DNA of 64,000 bases from Egerieenecus merdigallinarum (GCA_018711985.1 DVHS01000122.1:8826-72825); one strand, 5' to 3'. Counted from the first letter of the stretch, positions 35,150 to 43,243 are shown. Program-made: numbers and translations. The notes: generated by a model from the letters alone, not told the origin.

Positions 35150-36967
35150 GTGGAAAAGCTTGCAGCCTTAAAGATGTATTTTGGCCATGACGCTTTCCGG
35201 CCGGGGCAGGAACCGCTGATTGATGCGCTGCTGCAAGGGCGGGACGCCCTGGGCGTCATGCCCACCGGCGCGGGAAAGTCCATGTGCTATCAAATTCCGG
35301 CACTGATGCTGGAGGGCACGGCGCTGGTGGTTTCTCCGCTGATTTCCCTGATGAAGGATCAGGTGGCCGCGCTGATTGCCAATGGCGTCCGGGCGGCCTA
35401 CCTGAACAGCTCGCTGACGCCGGGTCAGATGGAGCGCGCCCTGGAAAACGCGTGCCAGGGGCTGTATAAAATCATTTATGTGGCCCCGGAGCGGCTGGAT
35501 ACGGCAGGATTTCTGCGCTTTGCCCAGCAGACGAAAATTTCCCTCATCGCCGTGGACGAGGCGCACTGCGTCAGCCAATGGGGCCAGGATTTCCGCCCCA
35601 ACTATCTGAAGATTGCCGACTTTGTGGCCGCCTTGCCCACGCGGCCACCGGTGGGCGCGTTCACGGCCACGGCGACGCTTCGGGTCCGGGAGGATATTCA
35701 TCGCCTGCTTCGGCTGGAAAATCCGCAGGTGTCGGTGACGGGCTTTGACCGGCCGAACCTGTATTTTGAGGTGCTCCGCCCGAAAAAGCGCTTCCAGACC
35801 CTGGTGGAACTGCTGCGGGAGCGCCCCTTCGACAGCGGGGTGATTTATTGCTCCACCCGAAAAAATGTGGAGGACGTTTGCGAAAAGCTGGTGGCGGCAG
35901 GGTTTGCCGCCGCGCGCTACCATGCGGGATTGACCGATGAGGAGCGTCAGCGCAATCAGGAGGACTTCCAGTACGACCGTGCACGGATCATGGTGGCCAC
36001 CAATGCCTTTGGTATGGGTATTGATAAGTCCAACGTGCGCTACGTCATTCATTACAACATGCCCAAGTCCATGGAGGCCTATTATCAGGAGGCGGGACGC
36101 GCCGGCCGGGACGGCGAGGACGCGGAATGCATCCTGCTGTACAACGGTCAGGACATCATCACTGCCAAGTATCTTATCAACAATGGCGAGCCCAACCCGG
36201 ATCTCACACCCCAGCAGCAGGCAGCCATCCGCTCCCAGGACATGCGCCGCCTGCAACAGATGATTCACTATGCCACCGATGACGGATGCCTGCGCGGCGC
36301 GATTCTGCGCTACTTTGGCGAACAGGCGCCCGCGCGTTGCGATAACTGTTCCGGCTGTCTGGGTAAACGCTATGCCCAGGCGGAGGAAGCCGGATTACCT
36401 GCCTCAGCCAGGCATCATGATTTGGACACGGCCAAACCCCTGGGCGTGCCGGAGATTAAGCTCCCACCGCCCAAAAAGAAAAAGCCCGCCGCCGCTCAGG
36501 CGGAGGAGCAGGGAGACGATCTGTTCAGCGCTTTGCGTGCCTGCCGTACACGGCTAGCTGCGGAGCGCCGGGTGCCTGCCTATATTATCCTGGCGGACAG
36601 TGCCCTGCGGGATATGGCGCGGCTTCAACCCACCAGCCTGAACGAGATGCTGGGGGTAAAGGGCATGGGCGTGATGAAGGCATCCCAGTACGGGGACGCG
36701 TTTCTTCAAACGTTGCGGGCCTGGAAGGCGCAACATCCCGCCGCGCCGCGGCCCGGCATGGTACAGACCACCGCCATGCGCCGGGAGGCCTACCGGGATG
36801 CGCTGATGCAGGGACTCACGCCGGAACATCCCTGGAGCCGGGAGGAGGACGAGCGCCTCCGCCGGGGCTACCTGGCCGGGGTAACGGTGAAGCAGCTCTG
36901 TGCCATTCATCAACGGAAGGAAGACGATATCCGCGCCCGGCTCAGATCCCTGGGTCTGGCGATATGA
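35150..36967 (+). CDS. recQ: ATP-dependent DNA helicase RecQ, lacking the RQC winged helix
   Basis: RecQ unwinds DNA 3' to 5' in repair and recombination. The 605-residue protein has the helicase core: FRPGQEPLIDALL, Walker A MPTGAGKSMCYQ near residue 38, DEAH box in VDEAHCVSQWG, TATATLRVREDI and motif VI YYQEAGRAGRDG. A four-Cys zinc module follows (DDGCLR, CDNCSGCL), but then a Pro/Lys linker leads straight to an HRDC domain (about 460-535), so the winged-helix RQC domain seems absent. A short helical SANT/HTH-like tail ends the protein. GTG 35150 is chosen because AAGGAGG lies just upstream; an in-frame GTG at 35126 has none. Confidence 0.94.
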   Translation: MEKLAALKMYFGHDAFRPGQEPLIDALLQGRDALGVMPTGAGKSMCYQIPALMLEGTALVVSPLISLMKDQVAALIANGVRAAYLNSSLTPGQMERALENACQGLYKIIYVAPERLDTAGFLRFAQQTKISLIAVDEAHCVSQWGQDFRPNYLKIADFVAALPTRPPVGAFTATATLRVREDIHRLLRLENPQVSVTGFDRPNLYFEVLRPKKRFQTLVELLRERPFDSGVIYCSTRKNVEDVCEKLVAAGFAAARYHAGLTDEERQRNQEDFQYDRARIMVATNAFGMGIDKSNVRYVIHYNMPKSMEAYYQEAGRAGRDGEDAECILLYNGQDIITAKYLINNGEPNPDLTPQQQAAIRSQDMRRLQQMIHYATDDGCLRGAILRYFGEQAPARCDNCSGCLGKRYAQAEEAGLPASARHHDLDTAKPLGVPEIKLPPPKKKKPAAAQAEEQGDDLFSALRACRTRLAAERRVPAYIILADSALRDMARLQPTSLNEMLGVKGMGVMKASQYGDAFLQTLRAWKAQHPAAPRPGMVQTTAMRREAYRDALMQGLTPEHPWSREEDERLRRGYLAGVTVKQLCAIHQRKEDDIRARLRSLGLAI

Positions 36968-36998
36968 AATTACATCTGAAAACAGGAGGCGGAAACCT

Positions 36999-38495
36999 AT
37001 GCAAAAGGCAAAGTTGATACTTGACCGGGATTATCAGATCGGCCAGGTGGACCCGCGTATCTACGGCTCCTTCCTGGAGCATTTGGGACGCGCCATCTAT
37101 ACCGGTATCTATGAGCCCGGCCACCCCACCGCGGACGAGGAGGGCTTCCGGCAGGACACCCTGCAGCTGGTCAAGCAGCTGCATGTACCGCTGGTGCGCT
37201 GGCCCGGGGGCAATTTCGTTTCCGGCTACCGCTGGGAGGATGGCATTGGCGCGCCTGCGTCCCGCCCCCGCCGCCCGGAAATGGCATGGTTCTCCACCGA
37301 GAGCAATCAGGTGGGCGTGCATGAGTTTGTTTCCTGGGCCAAGAAAGCGGGAACGGACGTGATGATGGCGGTGAACCTGGGCACCCGCGGCCCTGACGAG
37401 GCCCGGGACCTGGTGGAATACTGCAACCTGGATACCAATACGTACTTCGCCAACCTGCGGCGCAAAAACGGCGCCAAGGAGCCCTTTGGCGTGAAGCTGT
37501 GGTGCCTGGGCAATGAAATGGACGGCCCCTGGCAGATTGGCCATAAAACGGCCCAGGAGTACGCCCGCACCGCCCACGAGGCCGGCAAGGTCATGAAGTG
37601 GATTGACCCCACCATCGAGCTGGTGGCCTGCGGCTCCTCCAACCTGAACATGCCCACCTTTGGCTACTGGGAGGACACGGTGCTGGAGGAGTGCTACGAT
37701 ACCATTGACTACATTTCCATGCACCAGTACTACTCCAATGCCGCGGGCGATACCCCGGAATTCCTGGCCCGCAGCCTGCACATGGATCAGTTCATCAAGG
37801 GCGTGGTGGCCATCTGCGACGCTGCCCAGGCCCGCAAGCACAGCAAGAAGCAGATCAACATCTCCTTTGACGAGTGGAACGTGTGGTATCACTCCCACGG
37901 CCATGACCAGGCCTATTACGATAGCCGGGTGTGGCACGAGGCGCCTCCGCTGCTGGAGGATATCTACACCTTCGAGGATGCCTTGCTGGTGGGCAGCATG
38001 CTCATTACCCTGCTCAAGCATGCGGACCGGGTGAAGGTGGCCTGCCTGGCGCAGCTGGTGAATGTCATCGCGCCCATCATGACCCGTCCCGGCGGCGGCG
38101 CCTGGTGCAATACCATCTACTGGCCCTATATGCATGCCAGCCTGTATGGCCGCGGCACGGCCCTGCAGCCCCTGGTGCAAAGCCCCACCTTTGCCACCAA
38201 GGAATACGACGCGGTGCCCATGCTGGACTCCGTGGCCATCCTGAATCCCGATGGCGGCGTGACCGTATTCGCCGTGAACCGGGACGAAAAGGAAGATTTG
38301 GCGCTCAATCTGGATCTGCGTGCCTTCCCCACCCTCAAGCCCAAGGAGCACCTGCTGCTGCACCACGACGATATGCATGCCGTCAATACCGAGGACAATC
38401 CCAACAACGTGTCCCCTGTGACCATGCCCCTGCGCGGTGACGAGGTGGAGATCCGCCTACCCGCCCGCAGCTGGAACGTCATTCGCCTGGGCTGA
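36999..38495 (+). CDS. Alpha-L-arabinofuranosidase, GH51
   Basis: GH51 enzymes release terminal L-arabinofuranose from arabinan and arabinoxylan oligosaccharides. The 498-residue protein has the intracellular form without signal peptide: IYGSFLEHLGRAIYTGIYEPGHP at the start, RWPGGNFVSGYRWEDGIG, acid/base Glu near residue 173 in CLGNEMDGPWQIG, nucleophile Glu near 292 in SFDEWNVWY, and the C-terminal beta sandwich. AGGAGG is 8-9 bases before ATG 36999. It starts 31 bases after recQ and may be read through from it. It ends at a strong shared terminator facing a Gfo/Idh gene. Confidence 0.96.
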   Translation: MQKAKLILDRDYQIGQVDPRIYGSFLEHLGRAIYTGIYEPGHPTADEEGFRQDTLQLVKQLHVPLVRWPGGNFVSGYRWEDGIGAPASRPRRPEMAWFSTESNQVGVHEFVSWAKKAGTDVMMAVNLGTRGPDEARDLVEYCNLDTNTYFANLRRKNGAKEPFGVKLWCLGNEMDGPWQIGHKTAQEYARTAHEAGKVMKWIDPTIELVACGSSNLNMPTFGYWEDTVLEECYDTIDYISMHQYYSNAAGDTPEFLARSLHMDQFIKGVVAICDAAQARKHSKKQINISFDEWNVWYHSHGHDQAYYDSRVWHEAPPLLEDIYTFEDALLVGSMLITLLKHADRVKVACLAQLVNVIAPIMTRPGGGAWCNTIYWPYMHASLYGRGTALQPLVQSPTFATKEYDAVPMLDSVAILNPDGGVTVFAVNRDEKEDLALNLDLRAFPTLKPKEHLLLHHDDMHAVNTEDNPNNVSPVTMPLRGDEVEIRLPARSWNVIRLG

Positions 38496-38561
38496 GTGCC
38501 TACCCGAACACCATGGAAAGACACGGCGGCAGGGAGATGCCTGGCCGCCGTGGCATACAAC

Positions 38562-38597
38562 AAAAAAACCGGCAACGCATTCGTTGCCGGTTTTTTT
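38562..38597. terminator. Bidirectional terminator between GH51 and Gfo/Idh genes
   Basis: An 8-bp core stem (CGGCAACG/CGTTGCCG, CATT loop) is flanked by seven A residues on one side and seven T residues on the other, so it works on both strands between convergent genes. Confidence 0.96.
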
Positions 38598-38606
38598 GAA
38601 AAGTGC

Positions 38607-39836
38607 TTATCCCTCAATACCACGTAAAATGGCTTCCATGGTAACGGCCTTGCTTTCGCCGCCCAGGAAACCGCCCAGATCAAAGGGGAGCTTCCCCTTT
38701 TGATAGCATAGCTCCAGCAGGGCGGACAGACGGGGGGAGGTGGGGAACACGCCGCCCTCGTCGGGGGTGTGGGCCGCGCCGCGCACCAGCTGTAATTCAT
38801 GCTCCGGCAGGGTGCGTATCCAGCCCGCAGACAGGTACATACCCGTGCACACTGCCACTTCCGCCTTGGCGGAGTGAACGGAGCAGGGGACAGGCTGACC
38901 GCTGCGAAGGCAATCCAGGAAAATCTGCAATTCTTCACGGGGCGGGCAGGCGCAATCTCCGTAGTCGATGATGCCATCCTCCGAATGCACGATCAAGCGG
39001 GGGTCCTGGCTCCAGTCGCCTTCGGCATAGCCGTGCTCCCACACATAGCGATAGCGGTGCGTATCCCGGCCGGCCCAGTTGTGGGTGGCGGCCATCAGTA
39101 CGGACGGGCATTGCGCAGTGCGTACACTGACAACAGCCGTGTCATAGGACTGAATGGCATGGGCGCGGCACCACTCGCCACGGACGGTTTCCACATCGGC
39201 GGCGCTGTCCAGTCCATCGTCACCCAGCAAATACAGCAGGGACTGAAGGGAGTGGCTGGCCTCGTTATGGAGCACGCCATCCATAATGCAGCGGCCTTCC
39301 TCGTCATAAAAGCGGCCAGCCCAACGGTTGCGCTGGTAGTACAGGTCGCTGCGCCCCGTGAGGGACAGCGCGCGCATGGAGATGGGCTTGCCATAGCGTC
39401 CCTGCAGTACATCCTGCTTTAGGGAACGCAAGGCCTTGGAATAGCAGTGCTGATAGGCCACAGCCAACTGAAGACCCTTTTCCATGGAGAGCTTTTCCAG
39501 CGTCAGGGCTTGCACGTAATCCGATGCCAGGGGTTTCTCGCACAGAACATGGCAGCCGTGGGACAAGGCCTCATAACATTGCTCAAAATGATGCTGTAAG
39601 GGCGAAGCGAGCACAACGGCGTCCGCCTGCATCCCCATCTCTTGAAAGGCCTCACTCAGGCTGGAAGCCAGGGGTATTTTGGCCTGCTGCAGCTGTTGCA
39701 TCAATTCGACGCTGGCATCCTGCCTGGGCTGTACCACGCCAACCAGCTGGGCGTCCAACCCCTCGGACTGGTCGCGCAGGGCGTGCAGATAGCCTGCCCC
39801 GCGCTCGCCCACGCCAACCAGTATGACACGCATCAT
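38607..39836 (-). CDS. Gfo/Idh/MocA family oxidoreductase
   Basis: The 409-residue protein is an NAD(P)-dependent dehydrogenase of the sugar/inositol type. The Rossmann start is MMRVILVGVGERGAGYLHAL, and the catalytic-region lysine lies in CHVLCEKPLA (the EKP motif, about residue 105). The C-terminal half has the alpha/beta substrate domain with MDGVLHNEASHSLQSLLYLLGD. The substrate is unknown, likely a sugar or polyol. ATG 39836 follows AAGGG by 11 bases; ATG 39833 directly after it, or the longer frame from 39878, are alternatives. It stands alone on the minus strand. Confidence 0.88.
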   Translation of the reverse strand: MMRVILVGVGERGAGYLHALRDQSEGLDAQLVGVVQPRQDASVELMQQLQQAKIPLASSLSEAFQEMGMQADAVVLASPLQHHFEQCYEALSHGCHVLCEKPLASDYVQALTLEKLSMEKGLQLAVAYQHCYSKALRSLKQDVLQGRYGKPISMRALSLTGRSDLYYQRNRWAGRFYDEEGRCIMDGVLHNEASHSLQSLLYLLGDDGLDSAADVETVRGEWCRAHAIQSYDTAVVSVRTAQCPSVLMAATHNWAGRDTHRYRYVWEHGYAEGDWSQDPRLIVHSEDGIIDYGDCACPPREELQIFLDCLRSGQPVPCSVHSAKAEVAVCTGMYLSAGWIRTLPEHELQLVRGAAHTPDEGGVFPTSPRLSALLELCYQKGKLPFDLGGFLGGESKAVTMEAILRGIEG

Positions 39837-39910
39837 CACTTCATCAACCCTTTCTGCCGATTTTTTGACCCGATCCATCGGAGTTTTGGGAAGTATGTCA
39901 CAATTTTCTC

Positions 39911-39939
39911 ATAATGTAAGCATACCATTCCCGGACAAA
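39911..39939 (-). promoter_or_regulatory. Possible promoter of the Gfo/Idh gene
   Basis: On the minus strand, TTTGTC, 17 bases and CATTAT. Moderate match only. Confidence 0.45.
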
Positions 39940-40058
39940 GAACGCAAGTATATTTTTCCATTCTTGGGATGGCGTGTTATAGACTTTTACGTTGGTAAAG
40001 TGATCCCCTCAGGATGGCATACGCCGTTTGTTTGCCTGGTATGCCGGGAAAGCCCAAA

Positions 40059-40082
40059 TAAAAAAAGACGCCCCATTGGGCG
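40059..40082 (-). terminator. Terminator of the murA-Cys-rich protein unit
   Basis: On the minus strand, a 5-bp GC stem (CGCCC/GGGCG, AATG loop) is followed by TCTTTTTTT. It lies about 165 bases past the Cys-rich gene, at the far end of repeat copy B. Confidence 0.7.
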
Positions 40083-40093
40083 CGGCAGACTGC

Positions 40094-40207
40094 CAAAAAA
40101 CTGCGGAAGCTGTCGGAGGGGTCACCGTCCCCCGGATCTTCATTCGTACAAGACGGCTTTGCCGGCTGCGGCGTGTGGAAGAAGTGGCTCCTGCCATTTT
40201 TCCACAC
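40094..40207 (-). repeat. Dispersed intergenic repeat, copy B
   Basis: Read on the minus strand: a hairpin (40207-40173), CGGCAAAGCCG, TACGAATGAA, ACCCCTCCGACAG and TTTTTTGGCAGTCTGCC. The order of blocks is the same as in copy A. It sits in the 3' region of the murA unit, in sense orientation. Confidence 0.65.
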
Positions 40208-40247
40208 GTTGCGGCACGCTATTGGACGCGGGAAGGCGGCCCCTATG

Positions 40248-40496
40248 CTACCACCGGGGCGGCGTAGCCGGGCAGCGCAGGCGAACCTTGGCACAGCGGG
40301 CCTGCACATAGCACCCGCACAGGGAACAGGTGGCGATGCGCAGATGCGGGCAAGTACGGCACAGGGCCAGGCGCCGGGCCATCACCGTTTCATCGGCGCG
40401 CTCCTGGTCGGGCAGATCCGCCACATAGGCCTCCAGATAGGCTTCCAGCTGGGCAGGCGTGGGAAAAACGGTTTCGCATAAACGGCAATAGGCCAT
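40248..40496 (-). CDS. Small Cys-rich DUF6171 family protein
   Basis: This 82-residue protein has eight or more cysteines in paired motifs: CRLC at the N-terminus, and CRTC, CSLCGCYVQARC, RC in the C-terminal half, ending CPATPPRW. The pattern fits DUF6171, a small Firmicutes family of unknown function. The cysteines suggest zinc binding. ATG 40496 is chosen because GGAGG lies 9 bases upstream; the frame opens earlier at 40547 without a ribosome site. It is 54 bases behind murA on the same strand and ends its unit. No membrane segment or signal peptide. Confidence 0.75.
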   Translation of the reverse strand: MAYCRLCETVFPTPAQLEAYLEAYVADLPDQERADETVMARRLALCRTCPHLRIATCSLCGCYVQARCAKVRLRCPATPPRW

Positions 40497-40550
40497 GGCA
40501 GCATACCTCCATGGCAGCATCTTACCATGTCCCAAACGAATGCGCAAGGC

Positions 40551-41822
40551 TTAACCGTTGGCGCTGCTCCAGCCGTCCTCGGTTGCCTCCTCAATATCCG
40601 CGCCCAGTTCCCGCAGCATGCCGGGCAGGTTTTCATATCCCCGGGCAATATGACCGTGGGGGTCGGAGAGCAGCGTTTCCCCCTGGGCCAGCAGGCCTGC
40701 CAGCATCAACGCCGCCCCTCCACGTAAATCGGTGCTGGTCACGGCGGCGCCTTGCAGCGGATAGCCGCCCTCCACCAGGGCGATGCGGTCCTCAATGCGG
40801 ATTCTGGCGCCCAGCCGTGCCAACTCCCGGGCATGCATGAAACGGTTTTCAAATATGGTTTCGCAAAATACCGACGCCCCACGGCTGCACAGGGCCAGCG
40901 CCATCATGGGGGCTTGCATATCCGTAGGAAAGCCCGGATAGGTCAGCGTGCGCACTTGTATGGGGTTTTTGGCCCGGCCGGAGATGCGCAGACCCGCCTG
41001 GCTTTCCCGGAAATCCATGCCGGCCTCCCGCAGCTTGTACAGTACGGCCCGCATGTGATCCGGGCGGATGTTGCGCAGAAATACGCTGCCCTGGGTCATG
41101 CCCACCGCGCAGCAGAGAGTTCCCGCCTCAATACGGTCGGGAATGGGCCGGTAAACGCAACCGTGCAGCTCCCGCACCCCCTCGATGTAAAGGGTGCTGG
41201 TGCCGCAGCCACGTATTTTTGCGCCCATGCGGGAAAGCAACGCGCACAGATCCACGATCTCCGGTTCCTTGGCCGCATTTTCGATACGGGTAACGCCCTG
41301 GGCCAGCACGGCGGCCAACAGGATGTTTTCCGTGGCGCCCACGCTGGGAAAATCCAGGTATACACTGCCCCCGCGCAGCGTTCCCTGGAGCGTGACGGAA
41401 CCGGGAGTCAGGGTGGATTCCGCGCCCAGGGCCTGCATACCCTTTAAGTGCAGGTCAATGGGACGCTGCCCAATGGCGCAGCCGCCGGGCAGCCCTACCC
41501 GGGCGTAGCCCGTGCGGGCCAGGAGCGGGCCCATGACCAGTACCGAAGCCCGCATGCGGCTAAGCAAATCCTCTTCCACCGGGGAGACCGGCTCCGGGGT
41601 AAACAGGGTCAGCGCATCCCCTTCCCGGCAAATCTGCGCGCCGCAGTCTTGCAAAATGGCCCAGAGGGTATCCACGTCCGTCAGGTGGGGCACGCCTTCG
41701 ATCCGTAGCGGTTCCCGGGTCAAAAGCCCCGCGCACAATATGGGCAGCACCGCGTTTTTCGCGGTATGTATCTCCAGCTCGCCCCGCAGCCGCTCCGCGT
41801 GGCGTATCCGATAAAGAGCCAT
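40551..41822 (-). CDS. murA: UDP-N-acetylglucosamine 1-carboxyvinyltransferase
   Basis: MurA transfers enolpyruvate from PEP to UDP-GlcNAc, the first committed step of peptidoglycan synthesis. It has 423 residues with the two-domain EPSP-synthase-like fold. The catalytic cysteine is exactly at C115 in GLPGGCAIGQRPIDLH, which predicts sensitivity to fosfomycin. KNAVLPILCAGLL is at the N-terminus, and YPGFPTDMQAPMMALA with ENRFMHARELARLGA in the second half. GGAGG is 6 bases before ATG 41822. It is divergent from ctsR. Confidence 0.96.
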   Translation of the reverse strand: MALYRIRHAERLRGELEIHTAKNAVLPILCAGLLTREPLRIEGVPHLTDVDTLWAILQDCGAQICREGDALTLFTPEPVSPVEEDLLSRMRASVLVMGPLLARTGYARVGLPGGCAIGQRPIDLHLKGMQALGAESTLTPGSVTLQGTLRGGSVYLDFPSVGATENILLAAVLAQGVTRIENAAKEPEIVDLCALLSRMGAKIRGCGTSTLYIEGVRELHGCVYRPIPDRIEAGTLCCAVGMTQGSVFLRNIRPDHMRAVLYKLREAGMDFRESQAGLRISGRAKNPIQVRTLTYPGFPTDMQAPMMALALCSRGASVFCETIFENRFMHARELARLGARIRIEDRIALVEGGYPLQGAAVTSTDLRGGAALMLAGLLAQGETLLSDPHGHIARGYENLPGMLRELGADIEEATEDGWSSANG

Positions 41823-41896
41823 GGCGCACCTCCTGCCATGCAGTATGCGACGCAAAGGCAGGATTCATGCGGATATTGCGAAAGATTCAGCGCGTT

Positions 41897-41926
41897 AAAA
41901 TAGCGGCGGAAGCCACTTTCCCGCAA
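41897..41926 (-). promoter_or_regulatory. Possible promoter of murA
   Basis: On the minus strand, TTGCGG, 18 bases and TATTTT, about 75 bases before the murA ATG. Confidence 0.4.
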
Positions 41927-41970
41927 AAGACATTTGGCCGGGAGGCCATCTGAAATGGTCAGGAATGAAA

Positions 41971-42054
41971 TTTGCAAGCAAAATCAACGCCCCGTTGGAC
42001 ACGAAGGCAAGCCGGAGACACTGCGGTCCCTCCCCGGCGTTTGTTTGACAGTGT
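41971..42054 (+). repeat. Dispersed intergenic repeat, copy C (degenerate)
   Basis: It shares an exact 18-base block TTTGCAAGCAAAATCAAC with copy A (34853-34870), then GCCCCGT, CTGCGG, CCCTCC and GTTTGACAGTGTG in the same order. It lies between divergent promoters, unlike copies A, B and D, which are downstream of genes. Confidence 0.6.
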
Positions 42055-42094
42055 GAGATTGCAGCCTTTTTCCCACGCTGACAAAGACTGCCTC

Positions 42095-42123
42095 TTGCAT
42101 AGCATCAAAAAATGTGTTATACT
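42095..42123 (+). promoter_or_regulatory. Sigma-A promoter of the ctsR-mcsA-mcsB-clpC operon
   Basis: TTGCAT, 17 bases and TATACT. The CtsR box begins 7 bases after the -10. Confidence 0.85.
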
Positions 42124-42129
42124 GCATAA

Positions 42130-42153
42130 AGTCAAAGAAAGTCAGTCTTTGAC
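42130..42153 (+). promoter_or_regulatory. CtsR operator
   Basis: AGTCAAA-GAA-AGTCAGT matches the CtsR heptad direct repeat (A/GGTCAAANANA/GGTCAAA) with two mismatches at the end. An inverted CTTTGAC follows directly. It covers the likely transcription start, so CtsR should repress its own operon. Confidence 0.88.
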
Positions 42154-42176
42154 GGGGGAAGAAATGAGGCGATACC

Positions 42177-42650
42177 ATGCGATTAAGCGATACCATTGAG
42201 AGTTTTATCAAGCAGCTGCTGTCTCAGGACGAGACGGAGGTGGAGCTGAAGCGGAACGAGCTGGCGGAATATTTTGGCTGCGCACCTTCGCAGATCAATT
42301 ATGTGCTGGCCACACGCTTTACCCCCGACCACGGGTATGTCATTGAGAGCCGGCGCGGCGGAGGCGGATACATCCGCATTGTGCGGGTGGTCCAGTCCAC
42401 GGGCCAGCACTTGCTGTATCTGATACATGAGCGCATTGGTGAGACCATCAGTGAAACGGAGGCGGCGCACATCATTGGTCAGCTGGCAGAACGCAAGCTG
42501 ATTACCGCCCAGGAAGCGGACATCATGCGCGCGGCGGTTTCGACCCAGGCGGTATCCGTACCGGTGCCTGACGCGCTGAAGGATGCGGTGCGCGCCCGTA
42601 CCCTGAAGAGCATGCTCATTGCCATTGCCAGGCAAAACCGCACGCCCTGA
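42177..42650 (+). CDS. ctsR: Transcriptional repressor CtsR
   Basis: CtsR represses class III heat-shock genes (clp) and is inactivated by heat. The 157-residue protein has the family length: an N-terminal winged helix (SDTIESFIKQLL, VELKRNELAEYFGCAPSQINYVLATRF) with the glycine-rich beta wing (ESRRGGGGYIRIVRV) that senses temperature, and a C-terminal four-helix domain. It is the first gene of the operon and has its own operator upstream. The ribosome site is a weak GAGG. A GC hairpin lies in the 86-base gap to mcsA. Confidence 0.97.
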   Translation: MRLSDTIESFIKQLLSQDETEVELKRNELAEYFGCAPSQINYVLATRFTPDHGYVIESRRGGGGYIRIVRVVQSTGQHLLYLIHERIGETISETEAAHIIGQLAERKLITAQEADIMRAAVSTQAVSVPVPDALKDAVRARTLKSMLIAIARQNRTP

Positions 42651-42736
42651 GCGCCAAAAGCGCCGCGCCGCCATAGCATGAAAGGAGAGCGTCTGCCCGA
42701 CCGCCCCCCTGGGGCGACGTATGGAAGGAGAAAGCT

Positions 42737-43243
42737 ATGCTTTGTGAAGAATGTAAGGTCAACGAGGCCTCGTACACCATTTCGGTCATGGTGGGCGGAG
42801 AAATTACCACCCGCCATTTGTGCGGGGACTGCATGGCCAAAATGAATATGGACATTGCCAGCGGGAATATCAAGAGCCTGCTGTCCACGATATTATCCGC
42901 CATCACGGGGGATACTGCCCCTGTGAGCGCCGGGGAGCAGGTGGTTTGCCCACGCTGCCACCTGACGCTGAGCGAGTTTACCCGCACCGGTCACCTGGGC
43001 TGCCCCAAGTGCTATGAGGCTTTCCGGGAGCAGCTGCAACCCATGCTGCTGCAAATCCATGGCCGTGTGCAGCACGCGGGCCGGCGGCCCCTGGCCACCG
43101 CTGAGGATCAGCGCAAGCGTACCGCGGCGGAAACACTCCAACGGCAAATGGAGCAGGCCGTGGCGCTGGAGGACTTTGAAACGGCGGCACAGCTGCGGGA
43201 TCAGCTGCGGGCACTGTCTGCCAACGGGGAGGAAAAAGCATGA
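42737..43243 (+). CDS. mcsA: McsA, zinc-finger activator of the McsB kinase
   Basis: McsA activates the arginine kinase McsB and helps control CtsR. The 168-residue protein has four CxxC motifs (CEEC, CGDC, CPRC, CPKC) in two zinc fingers and a C-terminal UVR domain (about 130-165, QMEQAVALEDFETAAQLRDQLRAL) of the kind that binds UvrB/ClpC partners. AAGGAG lies upstream of ATG 42737. Its end overlaps mcsB by 4 bp, so the two products should be made in equal amounts. Confidence 0.96.
   Translation: MLCEECKVNEASYTISVMVGGEITTRHLCGDCMAKMNMDIASGNIKSLLSTILSAITGDTAPVSAGEQVVCPRCHLTLSEFTRTGHLGCPKCYEAFREQLQPMLLQIHGRVQHAGRRPLATAEDQRKRTAAETLQRQMEQAVALEDFETAAQLRDQLRALSANGEEKA

Larger units (their letters stand above)
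39837..40247. other. Intergenic region between the Gfo/Idh gene and the Cys-rich protein gene
   Basis: This 411-base stretch holds the Gfo/Idh promoter (39911-39939), a minus-strand terminator (40059-40082) and copy B of the dispersed repeat with an extra hairpin at 40173-40207 (GTGTGGA/TCCACAC). No gene is credible; the open frame across it translates the repeat. Confidence 0.75.
41823..42176. other. Divergent murA-ctsR intergenic region
   Basis: This 354-base region holds a possible murA promoter (41897-41926), repeat copy C (41971-42054), and the ctsR promoter with its CtsR operator (42095-42153). No gene is seen. Confidence 0.8.

Noticed and set aside
39823..40311. Open frame across the Gfo/Idh upstream region
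   Set aside because: It translates repeat copy B (peptide SCRRGHRPPDLHSYKTALP), much like the minus-strand frame over copy A (CRRGRSPADFHSYPAALP). The likeness reflects the DNA repeat, not a protein family.
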